Notes: generated by a model from the sequence alone, not told the origin. Positions 9,737-21,318 are shown, numbered from the stretch's first letter. The stretch: 64,000 bases of DNA from Ariolimax columbianus (GCA_036924085.1 JAVGWX010000003.1:122198764-122262763), one strand, 5' to 3'. Translations and numbers: made by a program.

Positions 9737-11959
9737 AACTGTTCTCAGCCTCTAATTGTTCTCAGCCTCCAACTGTTCTCAGCCTCCAACTGTTCTCAGT
9801 CTCCAACTGTTCTCAGCCTCCAACAACTGTTCTCAGCCTCCAACTGTTCTCAGCCTCCAACTGTTCTCAGCCTCTAACTGTTCTCAGCCTCCAACTGTTC
9901 TCAGCCTCCAACTGTTCTCAGCCTCCAACTGTTCTCAGCCTCCAACTGTTCTCAGCCTCCAACTGTTCTCAGCCTCCAACTGTTCTCAGTCTCAACTGTT
10001 CTCAGCCTCCAACAACTGTTCTCAGCCTCCAACTGTTCTCAGCCTACAACTGTTCTCAGCTTCCAACTGTTCTCAGACTCTAACTGTTCTCAGCCTCCAA
10101 CTGTTCTCAGCCTCCAACTGTTCTCAGCCTCCAACTGTTCTCAGCCTCTAACTGTTCTCAGCCTCCAATTGTTCTCAGCCTCCAACTGTTCTCAGCCTCC
10201 AACTGTTCTCAGCCTCCAACTGTTCTCAGCCTCCAACTGTTCTCAGCCTCCAACTGTTCTCAGCCTCCAACAACTGTTCTCAGCCTCTAACTGTTCTCAG
10301 CCTCCAACTGTTCTCAGCCTCCAACTGTCCTCAGCCTCCAACTGTTCTCAGCCTCCAACTGTTCTCAGCCTCCAACTGCTCTCAGCCTCCAACTGCTCTC
10401 AGCCTCCAACTGTTCTCAGCCTCCAACTGTTCTCAGCCTCCAACTGTTCTCAGCCTCCAACTGTTCTCAGCCTCCAACTGTTCTCAGCCTCCAACTGTTC
10501 TCAGCCTCCAACAACTGTTCTCAGCCTCTAACTGCTCTCAGCCTCCAACTGTTCTCAGCCTCTAACTGTTCTCAGCCTCCAACTGTTCTCAGCCTCCAAC
10601 TGTTCTCAGCCTCCAACTGTTCTCAGCCTCCAACTGTTCTCAGCCTCCAACTGTTCTCAGCCTCCAACTGTTCTCAGCCTCCAACTGTTCTCAGCCTTCA
10701 ACTTTTCTCAGCCTCCAACTGTTCTCAGCCTCCAACTGTTCTCAGCCTCCAACTGTTCTCAGCCTCCAACTGTTCTCAGCCTCCAACTGTTCTCAGCCTC
10801 CAACTGTTCTCAGCCTCCAACTGTTCTCAGCCTCCAACTGTTCTCAGCCTCCAACTGTTCTCAGCCTCCAACTGTTCTCAGCCTCCAACTGTTTTCAGCC
10901 TCCAACTGTTCTCAGCCTCCAACTGTTCTCAGCCTCCAACTGTTCTCAGCCTCCAACAACTGTTCTCAGCCTCTAACTGTTCTCAGCCTCCAACTGTTCT
11001 CAGCCTCTAACTGTTCTCAGCCTCCAACTGTTCTCAGCCTCCAACTGTTCTCAGCCTCCAACTGTTCTCAGCCTCCAACTGTTCTCAGCCTCCAACTGTT
11101 CTCAGCCTCCAACTGTTCTCAGCCTCCAACTGTTCTCAGCCTTCAACTGTTCTCAGCCTCCAACTGTTCTCAGCCTCCAACTGTTCTCAGCCTCCAACTG
11201 TTCTCAGCCTCCAACTGTTCTCAGCCTCCAACTGCTCTCAGCCTCCAACTGCTCTCAGCCTCCAACTGTTCTCAGCCTCCAACTGTTCTCAGCCTCCAAC
11301 TGTTCTCAGCCTCCAACTGTTCTCAGCCTCCAACTGTTCTCAGCCTCCAACTGTTCTCAGCCTCCAACTGTTCTCAGCCTCCAACTGTTCTCAGCCTCCA
11401 ACTGTTCTCAGCCTCCAACTGTTCTCAGCCTCCAACAACTGTTCTCAGCCTCTAACTGTTCTCAGCCTCCAACTGTTCTCAGCCTCCAACTGTTCTCAGC
11501 CTCCAACTGTTCTCAGCCTCCAACTGTTCTCAGCCTCCAACTGTTCTCAGCCTCCAACTGTTCTCAGCCTCCAACTGTTCTCAGCCTCCAACTGTTCTCA
11601 GCCTCCAACTGTTCTCAGCCTCCAACTGTTCTCAGCCTCCAACTGTTCTCAGTCTCAACTGTTCTCAGCCTCCAACAACTGTTCTCAGCCTCCAACTGTT
11701 CTCAGCCTCCAACTGTTCTCAGCCTCCAACAACTGTTCTCAGCCTCTAACTGTTCTCAGCCTCCAACTGTTCTCAGCCTCCAACTGTTCTCAGCCTCCAA
11801 CTGTTCTCAGCCTGCAACTGTTCTCAGCCTCCAACTGCTCTCAGCCTCCAACTGCTCTCAGCCTCCAACTGTTCTCAGCCTCCAACTGTTCTCAGCCTCC
11901 AACTGTTCTCAGCCTCCAACTGTTCTCAGCCTCCAACTGTTCTCAGCCTCCAACTGTTC
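9737..11959. repeat. 17-bp minisatellite, about 130 copies
   Basis: Unit AACTGTTCTCAGCCTCC repeated for 2.2 kb with very few changes. Recurring variants are a 20-bp unit containing CAACAACTG, CTAACTG, AACTGCTCTC pairs and a 15-bp AGTCTCAACTG unit. The same variant strings recur far apart, indicating block-wise duplication. ORFs of 120-131 aa with a 17-residue period are artefacts of a 51-bp reading cycle. Confidence 0.98.
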
Positions 11960-11990
11960 CCCATAAACCCGCCCATCCATCTTTCTCTGA

Positions 11991-12045
11991 AACCATCTAC
12001 TCCCAAACCATCTACTCCCAAACCATCTACTCCCAAACCATCTCT
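11991..12045. repeat. 15-bp tandem repeat, 3.7 copies
   Basis: Unit AACCATCTACTCCCA, perfect copies, just beyond the 17-bp array and separated from it by about 30 bp. Confidence 0.9.
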
Positions 12046-12049
12046 TCAA

Positions 12050-12975
12050 CCGGTCCATTCCCTTATTCTTCTTTATCAACCAACCAAACCGGAAGGAATC
12101 ACAATTCACATTTTTAAATGAACTATTAATGAATTCGTATGATCTGAATTTTATTATTAATTAAAATGGCACCAAGGGTCGACCCAGCCTCATCAGTTTG
12201 GGTGCCGGAGCAATCAGAGAAAGTAATGGCGGTTGACGTGATGTTGACCAAGTGACCACTAGTGTACCATTGGTCAAGAAAATGACGGGCCTAACACCAT
12301 ATTCCAAATTTTTTCCACAGATGTGTTAGCGGTATCGTTATTGTTATCTCATTGACTTGTTCTATAACGTATAACCAAGTCAACCTCACAATTCAGTAGT
12401 GAATTTGACAAATTTGACATCAAACCATGCAAATCGGGTCAACATTTATATTTCTCTATACAGCCTTTGTATATGTTTCAAAAAATCGTATACAATATTC
12501 TACCTTTTAAAAATCTAAAAAGCCATTAATGTCCTAAAGATGCTGAGAGGGAACTATCTACAATTTGATCCCCGGATGGTTGAAACGGTTTAGACATTAT
12601 GAGGAATGGACAGCACATAAAACAACGAAAACGGAGACTTTCAGTTTTATATACAGATAAACCACAAATTCGATTTCTAGATTTGAGTTCTGGGAGTCCA
12701 CATAACTCGTGTTGGACACCAGAGTGCTCACGAACCACAGGTTTGGAGTCACTGACTTATAGAATGAAGAAGTACACGGGTAGGAAAACATACTTCTGTG
12801 ACAGAAACATCGTGTCATACTTGTATGTGACAGAAACAGCAAATGATGAATTTCAATGCCCCGGTTTGTTCAGGCCTGATGTGTGTTTTTGAGGAAAGTA
12901 TTAAATAGTTTGATGAAGATGTAGAGACAGAATAGACGATGAATACATATTGAATAAGTGCGACAGATAAAAGCG
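12050..12975. other. No gene recognised
   Basis: AT-rich sequence. Small overlapping ORFs on both strands at 12526-12892 (70-97 aa) show no domain. Nothing else is visible. Confidence 0.45.
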
Positions 12976-12977
12976 TC

Positions 12978-13110
12978 ATAGAGAGAGAAGGAGAGAGAGA
13001 GAGAGAGAGAGATAGAGAGATAGAGATAGAGAGAGAGAAAGACAAAGAGAGAGAGAATGAGAGAGAGAGAGAACAAGAGAGAAGAAAGGAAAGAGAAGGA
13101 GAGAGAGAGT
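12978..13110. repeat. (GA)n-rich microsatellite
   Basis: GAGAGAGA with scattered T, A and C. Opposite-strand ORFs are Ser/Leu low complexity. Confidence 0.9.
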
Positions 13111-13139
13111 ATTTTAAAATAATGCTTCATATAGAGAAA

Positions 13140-13704
13140 TGTTGTTGTTGAATGCCCACAACAAGTAGGATTACTCTTTTGTGCGCCCTAAAGAGGATGT
13201 TAAGTGGGGGGGGTTGTCGCAGCTTTCCTCTCATCCCGAGATTCATGATGAAGGTGGACCGGGGTCCTCCAGGGGCGGTTGTGCTATGCTTGGCTTCATC
13301 TGCTTGTCACTCACTACTACGGGGATCACGTCGATCCCTTACCTTGTTAGCCAAGATGGCAGGATAACAGTCCGTTTCTAGGAAGGGCTACAATGAGGCC
13401 ATGCTGAGGGTCTAGTCCAGTATATTTTGCCTGACCGTGACTAACATGTCTGATCAGTATATTTTGCCTGACCCTGACTAACATGTCTGATCAGTATATT
13501 TTGCCTGACCCTGACTAACATGTCTGATCAATATATCTTGCCTGACCGTGACTAACATGGCTGATCAGTATATTTTGCCTGACCCTGACTAACATGTCTG
13601 ATCAATATATCTTGCCTGACCCTGACTAACATGTCTGATCAGTATATCTTGCCTGACCGTGACTAACATGTCTGATCAGTTTATTTTGCCTGACCAGACG
13701 TTAG
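13140..13704 (+). mobile_element. VNTR-bearing interspersed element, copy 1
   Basis: Starts with (GTT)n then TTGAATGCCCACAA, a body including GTGCGCCCTAAAGAGGATGT and GGGGATCACGTCGATCC, then an internal array (about 13416-13690) of a 37-bp unit with TGACTAACATGTCTGATCAG, and ends GCCTGACCAGACGTTAG. Six other copies lie in the window. It has no ORF. The fixed head, internal minisatellite and fixed tail resemble molluscan pearl/HINE elements, an inference from architecture. Confidence 0.85.
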
Positions 13705-13834
13705 TCTTCCTTCCCATAAAGAGAAATAGAAAGGAAAAAAATAAAAGGATGTTGTAGTATTAGTTTTTCTAAAGAAAGGAACAAATGTACGAAACAACGA
13801 GTGTTCGAAACCAGGTTTCAATTGAACTCTGATC

Positions 13835-13925
13835 TCGTGGTAGGTGAGATCGAGTAGCTGGTCCCACCGGAGACAGACAACAATAAACTGAGGTCCCGTG
13901 TACATAATGCGCAGATAGTAGCAGA
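13835..13925 (+). mobile_element. SINE fragment (family shared with 41394-41575)
   Basis: Shares GGTGAGATCGAG and AGGTCCCGTGTACA, in the same order and similar spacing, with the better-preserved copy at 41394-41575. The tRNA-like head is not visible here. Confidence 0.5.
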
Positions 13926-14129
13926 CATTAACAGCTGAGAATAGAAAAAAAGCAGGTTGTAAGCCGTGTTCGGGAAACAAACATGTGAAAAACTATGAAA
14001 TTCTATCCATTCAGTAACCGTCTTCCCACAGGCCTAGTAAGCCGTAGGATGTTAAATCGCCAAAGAACGTATTACGGATAGCCTTCGACTACCTGGCAGC
14101 AGGCAAACCCCTGTTTGTTTGAATACAAG

Positions 14130-14184
14130 TATCCAAGAGTGAGATAGAGAGAGAGAGAAAGCGAGAGAGAGAGAGAGAGAGAGA
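14130..14184. repeat. (GA)n microsatellite
   Basis: GAGATAGAGAGAGAGAGAAAGC then GAGA repeats. Confidence 0.9.
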
Positions 14185-14443
14185 CAAGAGAAGCTACCTT
14201 ATTAGTGTCTGTCTCTTTGTTCTGTATAATTGCTAAGACACAACTGAGATTAATGTGACCTTTCACACATGAACATACGTGCGACACCGATTATTCAACC
14301 GAAATTGGCCCAGCTAACAACAGAAAAAACAGCAGAAATTAAAACAGTGAAGTAAGTGAAACTAAACTACGAGGGACAGTCACCAAGTAACAGCAATTGT
14401 ATTAAACCATTTTAACCAGAGCGCAAACCAGACATGTTTTGTC

Positions 14444-15760
14444 TTATTTTGGAACACAGTCCCCGTGCCTGGCAATATGCTTTCTTCACCTGTCCACCAG
14501 CTTGTGGATCCCAACACGCTTTCTCCACCTGTCCACCAGCTTGTGGATCCCAACACGCTTTCTCCACCTGTCCACCAGCTTGTGGATCCCAACACGCTTT
14601 CTTCACCTGTCCACCAGCTTGTGGATCCCAACACGCTTTCTTCACCTGTCCAGCAGCTTGTGGATCCCAACACGCTTTCTTCACCTGTCCACCAGCTTGT
14701 GGATCCCAACACTCTTTCTCCACCTGTCCACCAGCTTGTGGATCCCAACACGCTTTCTTCACCTGTCCAGCAGCTTGTGGATCCCAACACACTTTGTCCA
14801 TCTGTCCACCAGCTTGTGGATGCCCAACATGCTTTCTCCACCAGCTTGTGGATGCCCAACACGCTTTCTCCACCTGTCCACCAGCTTGTGGATCCCAACA
14901 CGCTTTCTCCACCTGTCCACCAGCTTGTGGATCCCAACACTCTTTCTCCACCTGTCCACCAGCTTGTGGATCCCAAAACGCTTTCTTCACCTGTCCAGCA
15001 GCTTGTGGATCCCAACACACTTTGTCCATCTGTCCACCAGCTTGTGGATGCCCAACATGCTTTCTCCACCTGTCCACCAGTTTGTGGATGCCCAACACGC
15101 TTTCTCCACCTGTCCACCAGCTTGTGGATCCCAACACGCTTTCTTCACCTGTCCAGCAGCTTGTGGATCCCAACAAGCTTTCTCCACCAATCCACCAGCT
15201 TGTGGATGCCCAACATGCTTTCTCCACCAGCTTGTGGATGCCCAACATGCTTTCTCCACCAGCTTGTGGATGCCCAACATGCTTTCTCCACCTGTCCACC
15301 AGTTTGTGGATGCCCAACACGCTTTCTCCACCTGTCCACCAGCTTGTGGATGCCCAACACACTTTGTCCATCTGTCCACTAGTTTGTGGATGTCCTCTAG
15401 AAAAAAAGTCTTTTGGTGTGACCTCTACCGGTACCCAATTTTGCACCGCCTGTATTACCTCGTTCCCAGCTGCATTGGGACCCATCTGCTACACACTTTC
15501 CTATAACCGAAGTCATCATTGATAATGTTGTGCGCCGCGCCTTGACTCATATTGAAGTCTAGGGTTGTTTTATCACTAGTGACTCGCGTGTTACAACGGA
15601 CTATCTGCTTGATCTGCTCTTTCTGTGCGTCAATTGCCCTGCTTGCTGGTCTCCCACGCATCGGTTCATCAATTACGTTAAGTCTCCCGTTTTGAAATCT
15701 GTCTACCCATTCATACCATATCCTCCGGAACAACAATCTCCATACTGAACTTCTCTAGAT
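14444..15760 (-). pseudogene. Mariner transposase remnant, catalytic core deleted, C-terminus amplified
   Basis: In coding order: part of the N-terminal DNA-binding region (WYEWVDRFQNGRLNVIDE, then GRP, then AHNIINDDFGYRKVCSRWVP, ORF 15736-15455), then directly a C-terminal stretch (NEVIQAVQNW, KDFF) with nothing between. The segments carrying the DDD/E residues are gone. After KDFF a one-base slip in a T7 run leads into IHKLVDRWTKCV, repeated as a 13-codon unit about 24 times. The normal protein end (RKHIARHGDCVPK, stop at 14444-14446) follows. The order of parts is as known for mariner transposases (FFxxGIxxLxxRWxKCV then GDYVEK). Not functional. Confidence 0.88.
14480..15393. repeat. 39-bp array derived from transposase codons, 24 copies
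   Basis: The minus-strand unit encodes GIHKLVDRWRKRV. Most units are 39 bp. Units with GATGCCC carry one extra base, and some lack 8 bp (TGTCCACC), so frames shift along the array. This explains the five overlapping ORFs of 245-362 aa on both strands, none of which is a gene. Variants (CAGCAG for CACCAG, TTTGTCCATC) recur in order, showing block duplication. Confidence 0.95.
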
Positions 15761-16254
15761 TTCAGAATGTTTCATACCCTTGGACCAGAAAACGAAAGAA
15801 ATATTCCTCCTTCTTTCACGGAGCAAGTCGACAATTGGGTGACCATATTGTACACTACATTGCACAAGCGCACACTGCTAGATCGTCACAATCTCTACAT
15901 TGCTAAAGAGCCATTTTCTGTCCTGAAATAAGATTTTCCACTGTACATATTCTTCCATGCACTTTATAATAAAACTGCGGTTACCTAATGACTGTCCCTC
16001 GTATCTTACAAGATATAGCAAATTCTAAACAAAATAAAATAAATTGTGAGAGCATGGATACAATGCGACTAAGGATATATGTGGATAAGGAATAACAATT
16101 TTTATTAAATAAGTGAACGCCATTCTTCGTATTGAATGCCTACTTCCTGGAATGTGATGAGCTGCAGTGGTCGCTATATGCTGTGTTTTGAACATAAAGA
16201 AGTCCAGAAGATCTTTAAATGTACTGTCTCAAATTATCTGCAGCCATAGTACAC

Positions 16255-16313
16255 CGTTCTCTACCTATAACAAGAGAACACCTTTTTCTATCTACAGGCA
16301 GTTGGGAAACTGA
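16255..16313. repeat. 27-bp array, left flank of the inserted element
   Basis: Two diverged units (GAGAACACCTTTTTCTATCT, ACAGGCAG) of the array that continues at 16880, separated from it by the VNTR-bearing element. Confidence 0.7.
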
Positions 16314-16879
16314 GCCGCTATTCCAGTCAGGCACATCATACTGACCAGGACGTCGCGTCAGGGTCAGGCACAACATACTGACCAGGACGTCGCGTCAGGG
16401 TCAGGCACAGCATACTGACCAGGACGTCGCGTCAGGGTCAGGCACAACATACTGACCAGGACGTTGCGTCAGGGTCAGGCACAACACACTGACCAGGACG
16501 TCGCGTCAGGGTCAGGCACAACACACTGACCAGGACGTCGCGTCAGGGTCAGAAACAATATACTGACCAGGACGTCGCATCAGGGCCAGGCACAACACAC
16601 TGACCAGGACGTCGCGTCAGGGTCAGAAACAATATACTTACCAAAACCACATTCTCTCTTCCATGAGCGTTCCACGGAAACAGTTGTTGTGAAGGCAATG
16701 TGGCTGACGAGATGTGGATCGACGTGATCACTGGGGTAGTGAGCGTCACGCAGATGAAGCCAAGCATAGAACAACCGCCTGGAGGACCACGGACCACCTT
16801 CATCAGTACGCTCGGGATGTGAGAAAAGCTACTACAATCTGCTACTTACTCATTGTGGGCATTAAACAACAACAACAAC
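16314..16879 (-). mobile_element. VNTR-bearing interspersed element, copy 2
   Basis: Reverse orientation: (CAA)n at 16862-16879 is the head. The body includes GGATCGACGTGATC and AAGCCAAGCATAGAAC. The internal 37-bp array (about 16328-16635, 8 units) carries GACCAGGACGTCGCGTCAGG in place of the TAACATGTCT core of copy 1, and the distal end reads GCCTGACTGGAATAGCG in element sense. Array core and terminus thus change together between subfamilies. It interrupts the 27-bp array. Confidence 0.85.
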
Positions 16880-17274
16880 CTATAGACTGAACATCTTTCA
16901 TTACCTACAGACAGAGAACGACTGTCTTTACCTACAATCAGAGAACGCCTTTCTCTACCTACAGACAGTGAGCACCTTTCTTATTCTACAGACAGAGAAC
17001 ACCTTTCTTTACCTACACGCAGAGAACACCTTTATTTACCTACAGACAGAGAACACATTTCTTTACATACAGACAGAGAACACCTTTCTCTACCTACAGA
17101 CAAAGAACACCTTTCCCTACCTACAGACAAAGAACACCTTTGTTTACCTACAGACAAAGAACACCTTTATCCACCTACAGACAAAGAACACCTTTATCCA
17201 CCTACAGACAGCGAACACCTTTCTCCCCTTATAGAAAGTGAGCACCTTTCACATTCAAGACAGCGAACACCCAC
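16880..17274. repeat. 27-bp tandem repeat, about 14 copies
   Basis: Unit ACCTTTCTTTACCTACAGAC plus AGAGAAC with many small changes. An 88-aa ORF (repeating NTFLYLQTE) is a by-product of a unit length divisible by three. Confidence 0.92.
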
Positions 17275-17759
17275 CTTCTACGCATAAAACTCTGGTGCCA
17301 CTTGCCAGTGTTTGTTTATGTTGTGCTCAAGGTGTAATAACGCCAGCCACACGAGAAGGAAAATATCCGCGATCTGGCATTTTGTTTGTGCGGCAAAGTG
17401 TTTCCATCTTTGTGTTACTCGCTCATCAAACGCTGCTAGCATCTCGGGTATGCATACCCAGCCCCTGCTCATGACTGGCTTCCTTGTATAGACCAACGAA
17501 TCACGTAGTTTTTCTGGAGGTTAATTCGAGAGCTGTTCTCTGGATTCATGTGGGCAACAGAGACGAGAATAAGCCCACTACAAAAGAGAGGGCTCCAAGA
17601 TTCAATAAACGGTGCCGTCAAACACCTTCATGGAGCGACAATTTTCATACTTAAGGTGACCCAGGTGATCCACATTACGTCATTCGCACATGTCAAAGGC
17701 TAGTATTGTCTTCTGTGTTGTAGAGAAACCACAAGAAACAATATCAAACAGGAATAAGG
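17275..17759. other. No feature recognised
   Basis: Moderate-complexity sequence with short opposing ORFs of 72-78 aa without recognisable domains. A short motif CAACAGAGACGAGAATA (near 17548) recurs as ACAGAGACGAGAATAGG near 22900, a possible small dispersed repeat. Confidence 0.4.
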
Positions 17760-18162
17760 GATCAAGATGCTGAGCATCCCATGAGCTGTAGTGGTCAGCG
17801 ACCCATATCTGACTGCTAGCGTCAGGGCCAGGGAACTAGAGCTGCCAAGACCCTTCTACACCTCAACGCGGTGATCCTGGATAACAGGCTGCAACAGAGC
17901 AGACTGGCTAAAGAGAAGGGATCGAAGATGGAAAGCTAGCCTAATACTAAAAAATGCCTACTGAATTCGGATGTGTTGGATCGAAAGGTGAAAATGTCGA
18001 AGCCAAGCTTTAAACTACGACACAACGCATTCCGTTCTCCGGACATCCTGATACTTGTCAAGTTCTTTTCAGGCCTTGGTTGCGGGAGATTTAGAACGAA
18101 GAAGAAAAAGAAGAAGAAGAAGAAGAAAAAGAAGAAGAAAAAGAATAAGAAGAAAAAAAAAG
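17760..18162 (+). mobile_element. GAA-tailed interspersed element, copy 2
   Basis: Most complete copy in the window: starts GATCAAGATGCTGAGCATCC, ends GGAGATTTAGAACGAAGAAG and runs into about 60 bp of GAA/A-rich tail. No coding capacity. Target duplication is uncertain because the right flank is A-rich (a 7-bp GAATAAG match only). Confidence 0.8.
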
Positions 18163-18939
18163 GAGGAGCAGGAGGGGAATACATGAATAAAAGAGTGGTA
18201 ATATGAAGACCTAAGGGAAAAATAAGAAGAATAATACGTTAATACTCGTTTGTGGTACTGTCGGCTTCCTCTTTCTCTCTATTTTTTTTACTCTATCTCT
18301 ATTGCTCTATATCTCTTTCTCTCTCTTCATACATATGGAGAACAGGGTCGTATATTAACCCATTTCAGGTAGAAGGCTCTGCAATTATTGGTTTTGCGCC
18401 TATCGAGCGCGGTCATCAAGCTTGTTTTGACAGAACGGTCTAGAAACATCTTCCTAGATGGTACGGGGAATGAAAGAGCGAACTGACTTTCTCTACGGGT
18501 TCGAAGGAAGACTGCAACGTAAACGAGGAAAAGACCAGTGTGTTATCCGTGGATATGTGAGCTTGATTTAGCATGTCAAGATGGTCGGTCGAAAAGTTGT
18601 GCACTTTAGTATAAAGGAGTCAAGGCTCTTACCTGCAAATTGATGTAAACTCTAGTCCTTCTCTATGTATTCCCCATACAAGGTGATACACATCTCCCAT
18701 CTATTCTTCATCTTCTATATTCCCTAATTGTAGAACTCCATTTGGTCCAGAAACCACGTCTCCAGTTCAGTAATCAATCCATGTACAGGAACAAAACGAC
18801 GTCCACGACCTTCCAGCTATTCTTGCAACATTGAGCTGCAGCTCCAACTATCCCCCATTTGGACGATCTTAATCAAGGCCAAGGCAAAGGCTGCCGTCTG
18901 TCGCAGACGACGATTGCATAATTTATTTGCTAGCGCGGT
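18163..18939. other. No gene recognised; short CT-rich tract
   Basis: A pyrimidine-rich (CTCT) stretch near 18275-18330. The rest has no ORF of note and no match elsewhere in the window. Confidence 0.4.
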
Positions 18940-19155
18940 TTTTAGTGAAGATTAACTGCGATACTTTTTATTCTCACTCTCTCGTCTCGAGCAGCGCGTC
19001 CCCAGTGGCAAGTCAAGGACAAGGCGACTAGAGATGCAGGGGACTCCGCATCAAGCACCCGTGAAAAAGACGACGAAGTCCAGAGTCGAACCCACACCAC
19101 CTGATCACGAGGCCGACGGCTTAACCACTTCGCCACGGAATCCTCTCTTCTTAAT
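18940..19155 (-). mobile_element. tRNA-derived SINE head
   Basis: The reverse strand shows A-box GGCGAAGTGGTTAAGCCG and B-box GGGTTCGACTCTGG at tRNA-like spacing, followed by SINE body sequence. A 64-aa antisense ORF (MAKWLSRRPRDQVVWVRL) arises from the tRNA-like part and is not a gene. Confidence 0.65.
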
Positions 19156-19272
19156 TACTACAAATGAAACTCCAGCGGGCCTAGTATCCTCGCCGACTGC
19201 TCTACTACAGATGTTCTTTGGCATCCCCATTCTTTTCAACGTCTGCGCGTTCTCGTTCAGCGACTGCTTTTT

Positions 19273-19863
19273 CTCCTTCCAACTTTGTACTAGGGCCATC
19301 TCTTCGAACTCTGTACATGGGACATCTCCTTCAAACTTTGTACATGGGACATCTCCTTCAAACTTTGTACATGGGACATCTCCTTCAAACTCTGTACATG
19401 GGACATCTCCTTCAAACTTTGTACATGGGACATCTCCTTCAAACTCTGTACATGGGACATCTCCTTCAAACTTTGTACATGGGACATCTCCTTCAAACTT
19501 TGTACATGGGACATCTCCTTCAAACTTTGTACATGGGACATCTCCTTCAAACTTTGTACATGGGACATCTCCTTCAAACTTTGTACATGGGACATCTCCT
19601 TCAAACTTTGTACATGGGACATCTCCTTCAAACTTTGTACATGGGACATCTCCTTCAAACTTTGTACATGGGACATCTCCTTCAAACTTTGTACATGGGA
19701 CATCTCCTTCAAACTTTGTACATGGGACATCTCCTTCAAACTTTGTGCATGGGACATCTCCTTCAAACTTTGTGCATAGACCATCTCCATCGAACTTTGT
19801 ACATGATACATCTCCTTCAAACGTTGTGCATGGGTCATCTCCTTCGAACTTTGTGCATGGGCC
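19273..19863. repeat. 27-bp tandem repeat, about 21 copies
   Basis: Unit GGGACATCTCCTTCAAACTT plus TGTACAT, highly uniform in the middle and diverging at the right end (GTGCAT, CGAACTT). ORFs of 282, 245 and 193 aa on both strands encode only the repeat (GTSPSNFVH in one frame). Confidence 0.96.
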
Positions 19864-20700
19864 ACCAACAAATTCTCTGTAACCAGTCCTGTTCTGTGCG
19901 ATTGTCTTCAGTTCTTTCCAGTTCCCACACGATTGTTCATGTATCTAACCCATGAGCTACGCCCTTTCTTAGCCGCTTTTCCCTAGAAGCAGAACATATA
20001 CCAGGCTTTCACAGTGAGTGACCTATTCAACACCACTTTCTTCCACATATTTCAAGTTCCACCTGGTTTTTGTCCTGTTATCGCCCAAAATCTTTCTTCT
20101 GTATTACTCATATCATTGGGGGCCAAGAATTATTGTGAGAAATTTGTTGACAAAGCCGTGTAATCAGTGAATATTTAATTGAGTTTGGTTCTGTCAGGTT
20201 TGAGATCCGCTGGATTGCACTGACTTGACACTGGAGTTGAAGGCCATTAACTTAATCCAGTTCGTATTTGGTCCGATTGTAAGGCCTCTTCCTGTTCCTT
20301 CACCCATCCATGCTTGAAATAAAATAGTTATCATACGGTGTTTTTTTCCGTTGGTTGAGGATGGGGCTGGGGGAAGAAAGATGTATTCGTATCAATATTT
20401 TATGATTTGGCTCGTAGTTGTTGAAGACACCACATTCTTTGACCGATTCAATCAAAATGGTTCGGTAATCACTCGCATGGTAATCGCTCGCAAGTGCAGA
20501 CTAGGTATTTATTTCACCATCGACATATACAAACTTAGGTCATTACCAGAATTATGATCCCCGTAGTAGTAAACGACACGCGGAAGAAGCCTATCAACCG
20601 GCCATTCAACCATTTCAACTTTCCCCCTTTTAGCTAGGTTTGTTGTTTGAAAGTAACCCATAGCATTACTGCCGTAGAGGTTGAGGTGTTAGCGATCTCA
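19864..20700. other. No gene recognised
   Basis: AT-rich sequence with one 68-aa ORF (20351-20557) without recognisable features. Confidence 0.4.
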
Positions 20701-20774
20701 CATTACAAAGGCTCGGCTATATGAGGGGAGGGAGGGGGTAGCCATCTCCTCTCCCTATCCGCTTTTACTTTTGG

Positions 20775-20830
20775 ACTGAACCGGTACCCATTTAAGGCTT
20801 GGTCGACCCGGGAGCCATTACGGTCTGAAA
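20775..20830 (-). mobile_element. SINE fragment
   Basis: The reverse strand reads GGTCGACCAAGCCTTAAATG GGTACC, the post-tRNA segment shared with SINE copies at 2486 and 33755. Only this segment is recognisable. Confidence 0.4.
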
Positions 20831-21185
20831 AAAAACATTACACATTGTGTGAAAGTTATAAGGAAAGACGCAGCAAACGAATCGGTCTGTGTAGATCAAT
20901 CTGTAGTATTGAAAGGGCGCCTGCAACATTGGCGCAGCATCCGGGACCAGACTAAGATCCTGCGGAACCACGTGCGGTTCCGGTACTGATAGTTCCTGGT
21001 TTCAGCCATCTGTGGCAAAGGGAACGGGACGCTACTGGAAACAATGCAAGATGCCGAGGCAAACAATTGGATTCTACTGTCGATGGATCACTCATGGTGG
21101 TCCTATGCTTAACAGATGAATTAATATGATAGTCAATGTGATATCCAATGCTGTCGTCCAGATGAGTGGTTCTCACCTTGTCAGA

Positions 21186-21275
21186 GTGAGTGTGTGTGTG
21201 TGTGTGTGAGAGTGAGAGAGAGAGAGAGTGGGAGAGAAAGAGATATAGTGAGCGAGAGATAGAGAGAAAGTGTAT
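21186..21275. repeat. (GT)n and (GA)n microsatellites
   Basis: GTGTGTGTG followed by GAGAGAGAG with interruptions. Confidence 0.9.
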
Positions 21276-21318
21276 GCCTATTTCTTTTGGCTAAAATGGC
21301 GATGAACGAGAGGAATTC

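Larger units (their letters stand above)
14370..16001 (-). mobile_element. Mariner-like element with internal 39-bp array
   Basis: Terminal inverted repeats of 34 bp with 6 mismatches (14370-14403 and 15968-16001) begin CGAGGGACAGTCA and are flanked by TA at 14368-14369 and 16002-16003, the mariner target duplication. The reverse strand holds a transposase remnant. At 1632 bp it exceeds the usual 1.3 kb despite a large internal deletion, because an array of 24 units occupies 14480-15393. The left border is about 90 bp beyond the GA microsatellite, and the VNTR-bearing element at 16314 lies 0.3 kb to the right. Confidence 0.93.

Noticed and set aside
9737..11959. CRISPR-like array
   Set aside because: There are no spacers: units are directly contiguous 17-mers, and the context is eukaryotic. 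The same applies to all other arrays here.
14380..15522. Cys/His-rich overlapping ORFs of 245-362 aa
   Set aside because: Five overlapping frames on both strands are open because of the 39-bp unit. The sequence is explained by the amplified mariner C-terminal codons.
19034..19882. 282-aa ORF with GTSPSNFVH repeats as a secreted repeat protein
   Set aside because: The start lies in a SINE, all three overlapping frames are open, and the 27-bp repeat explains the length. No signal peptide at the start.
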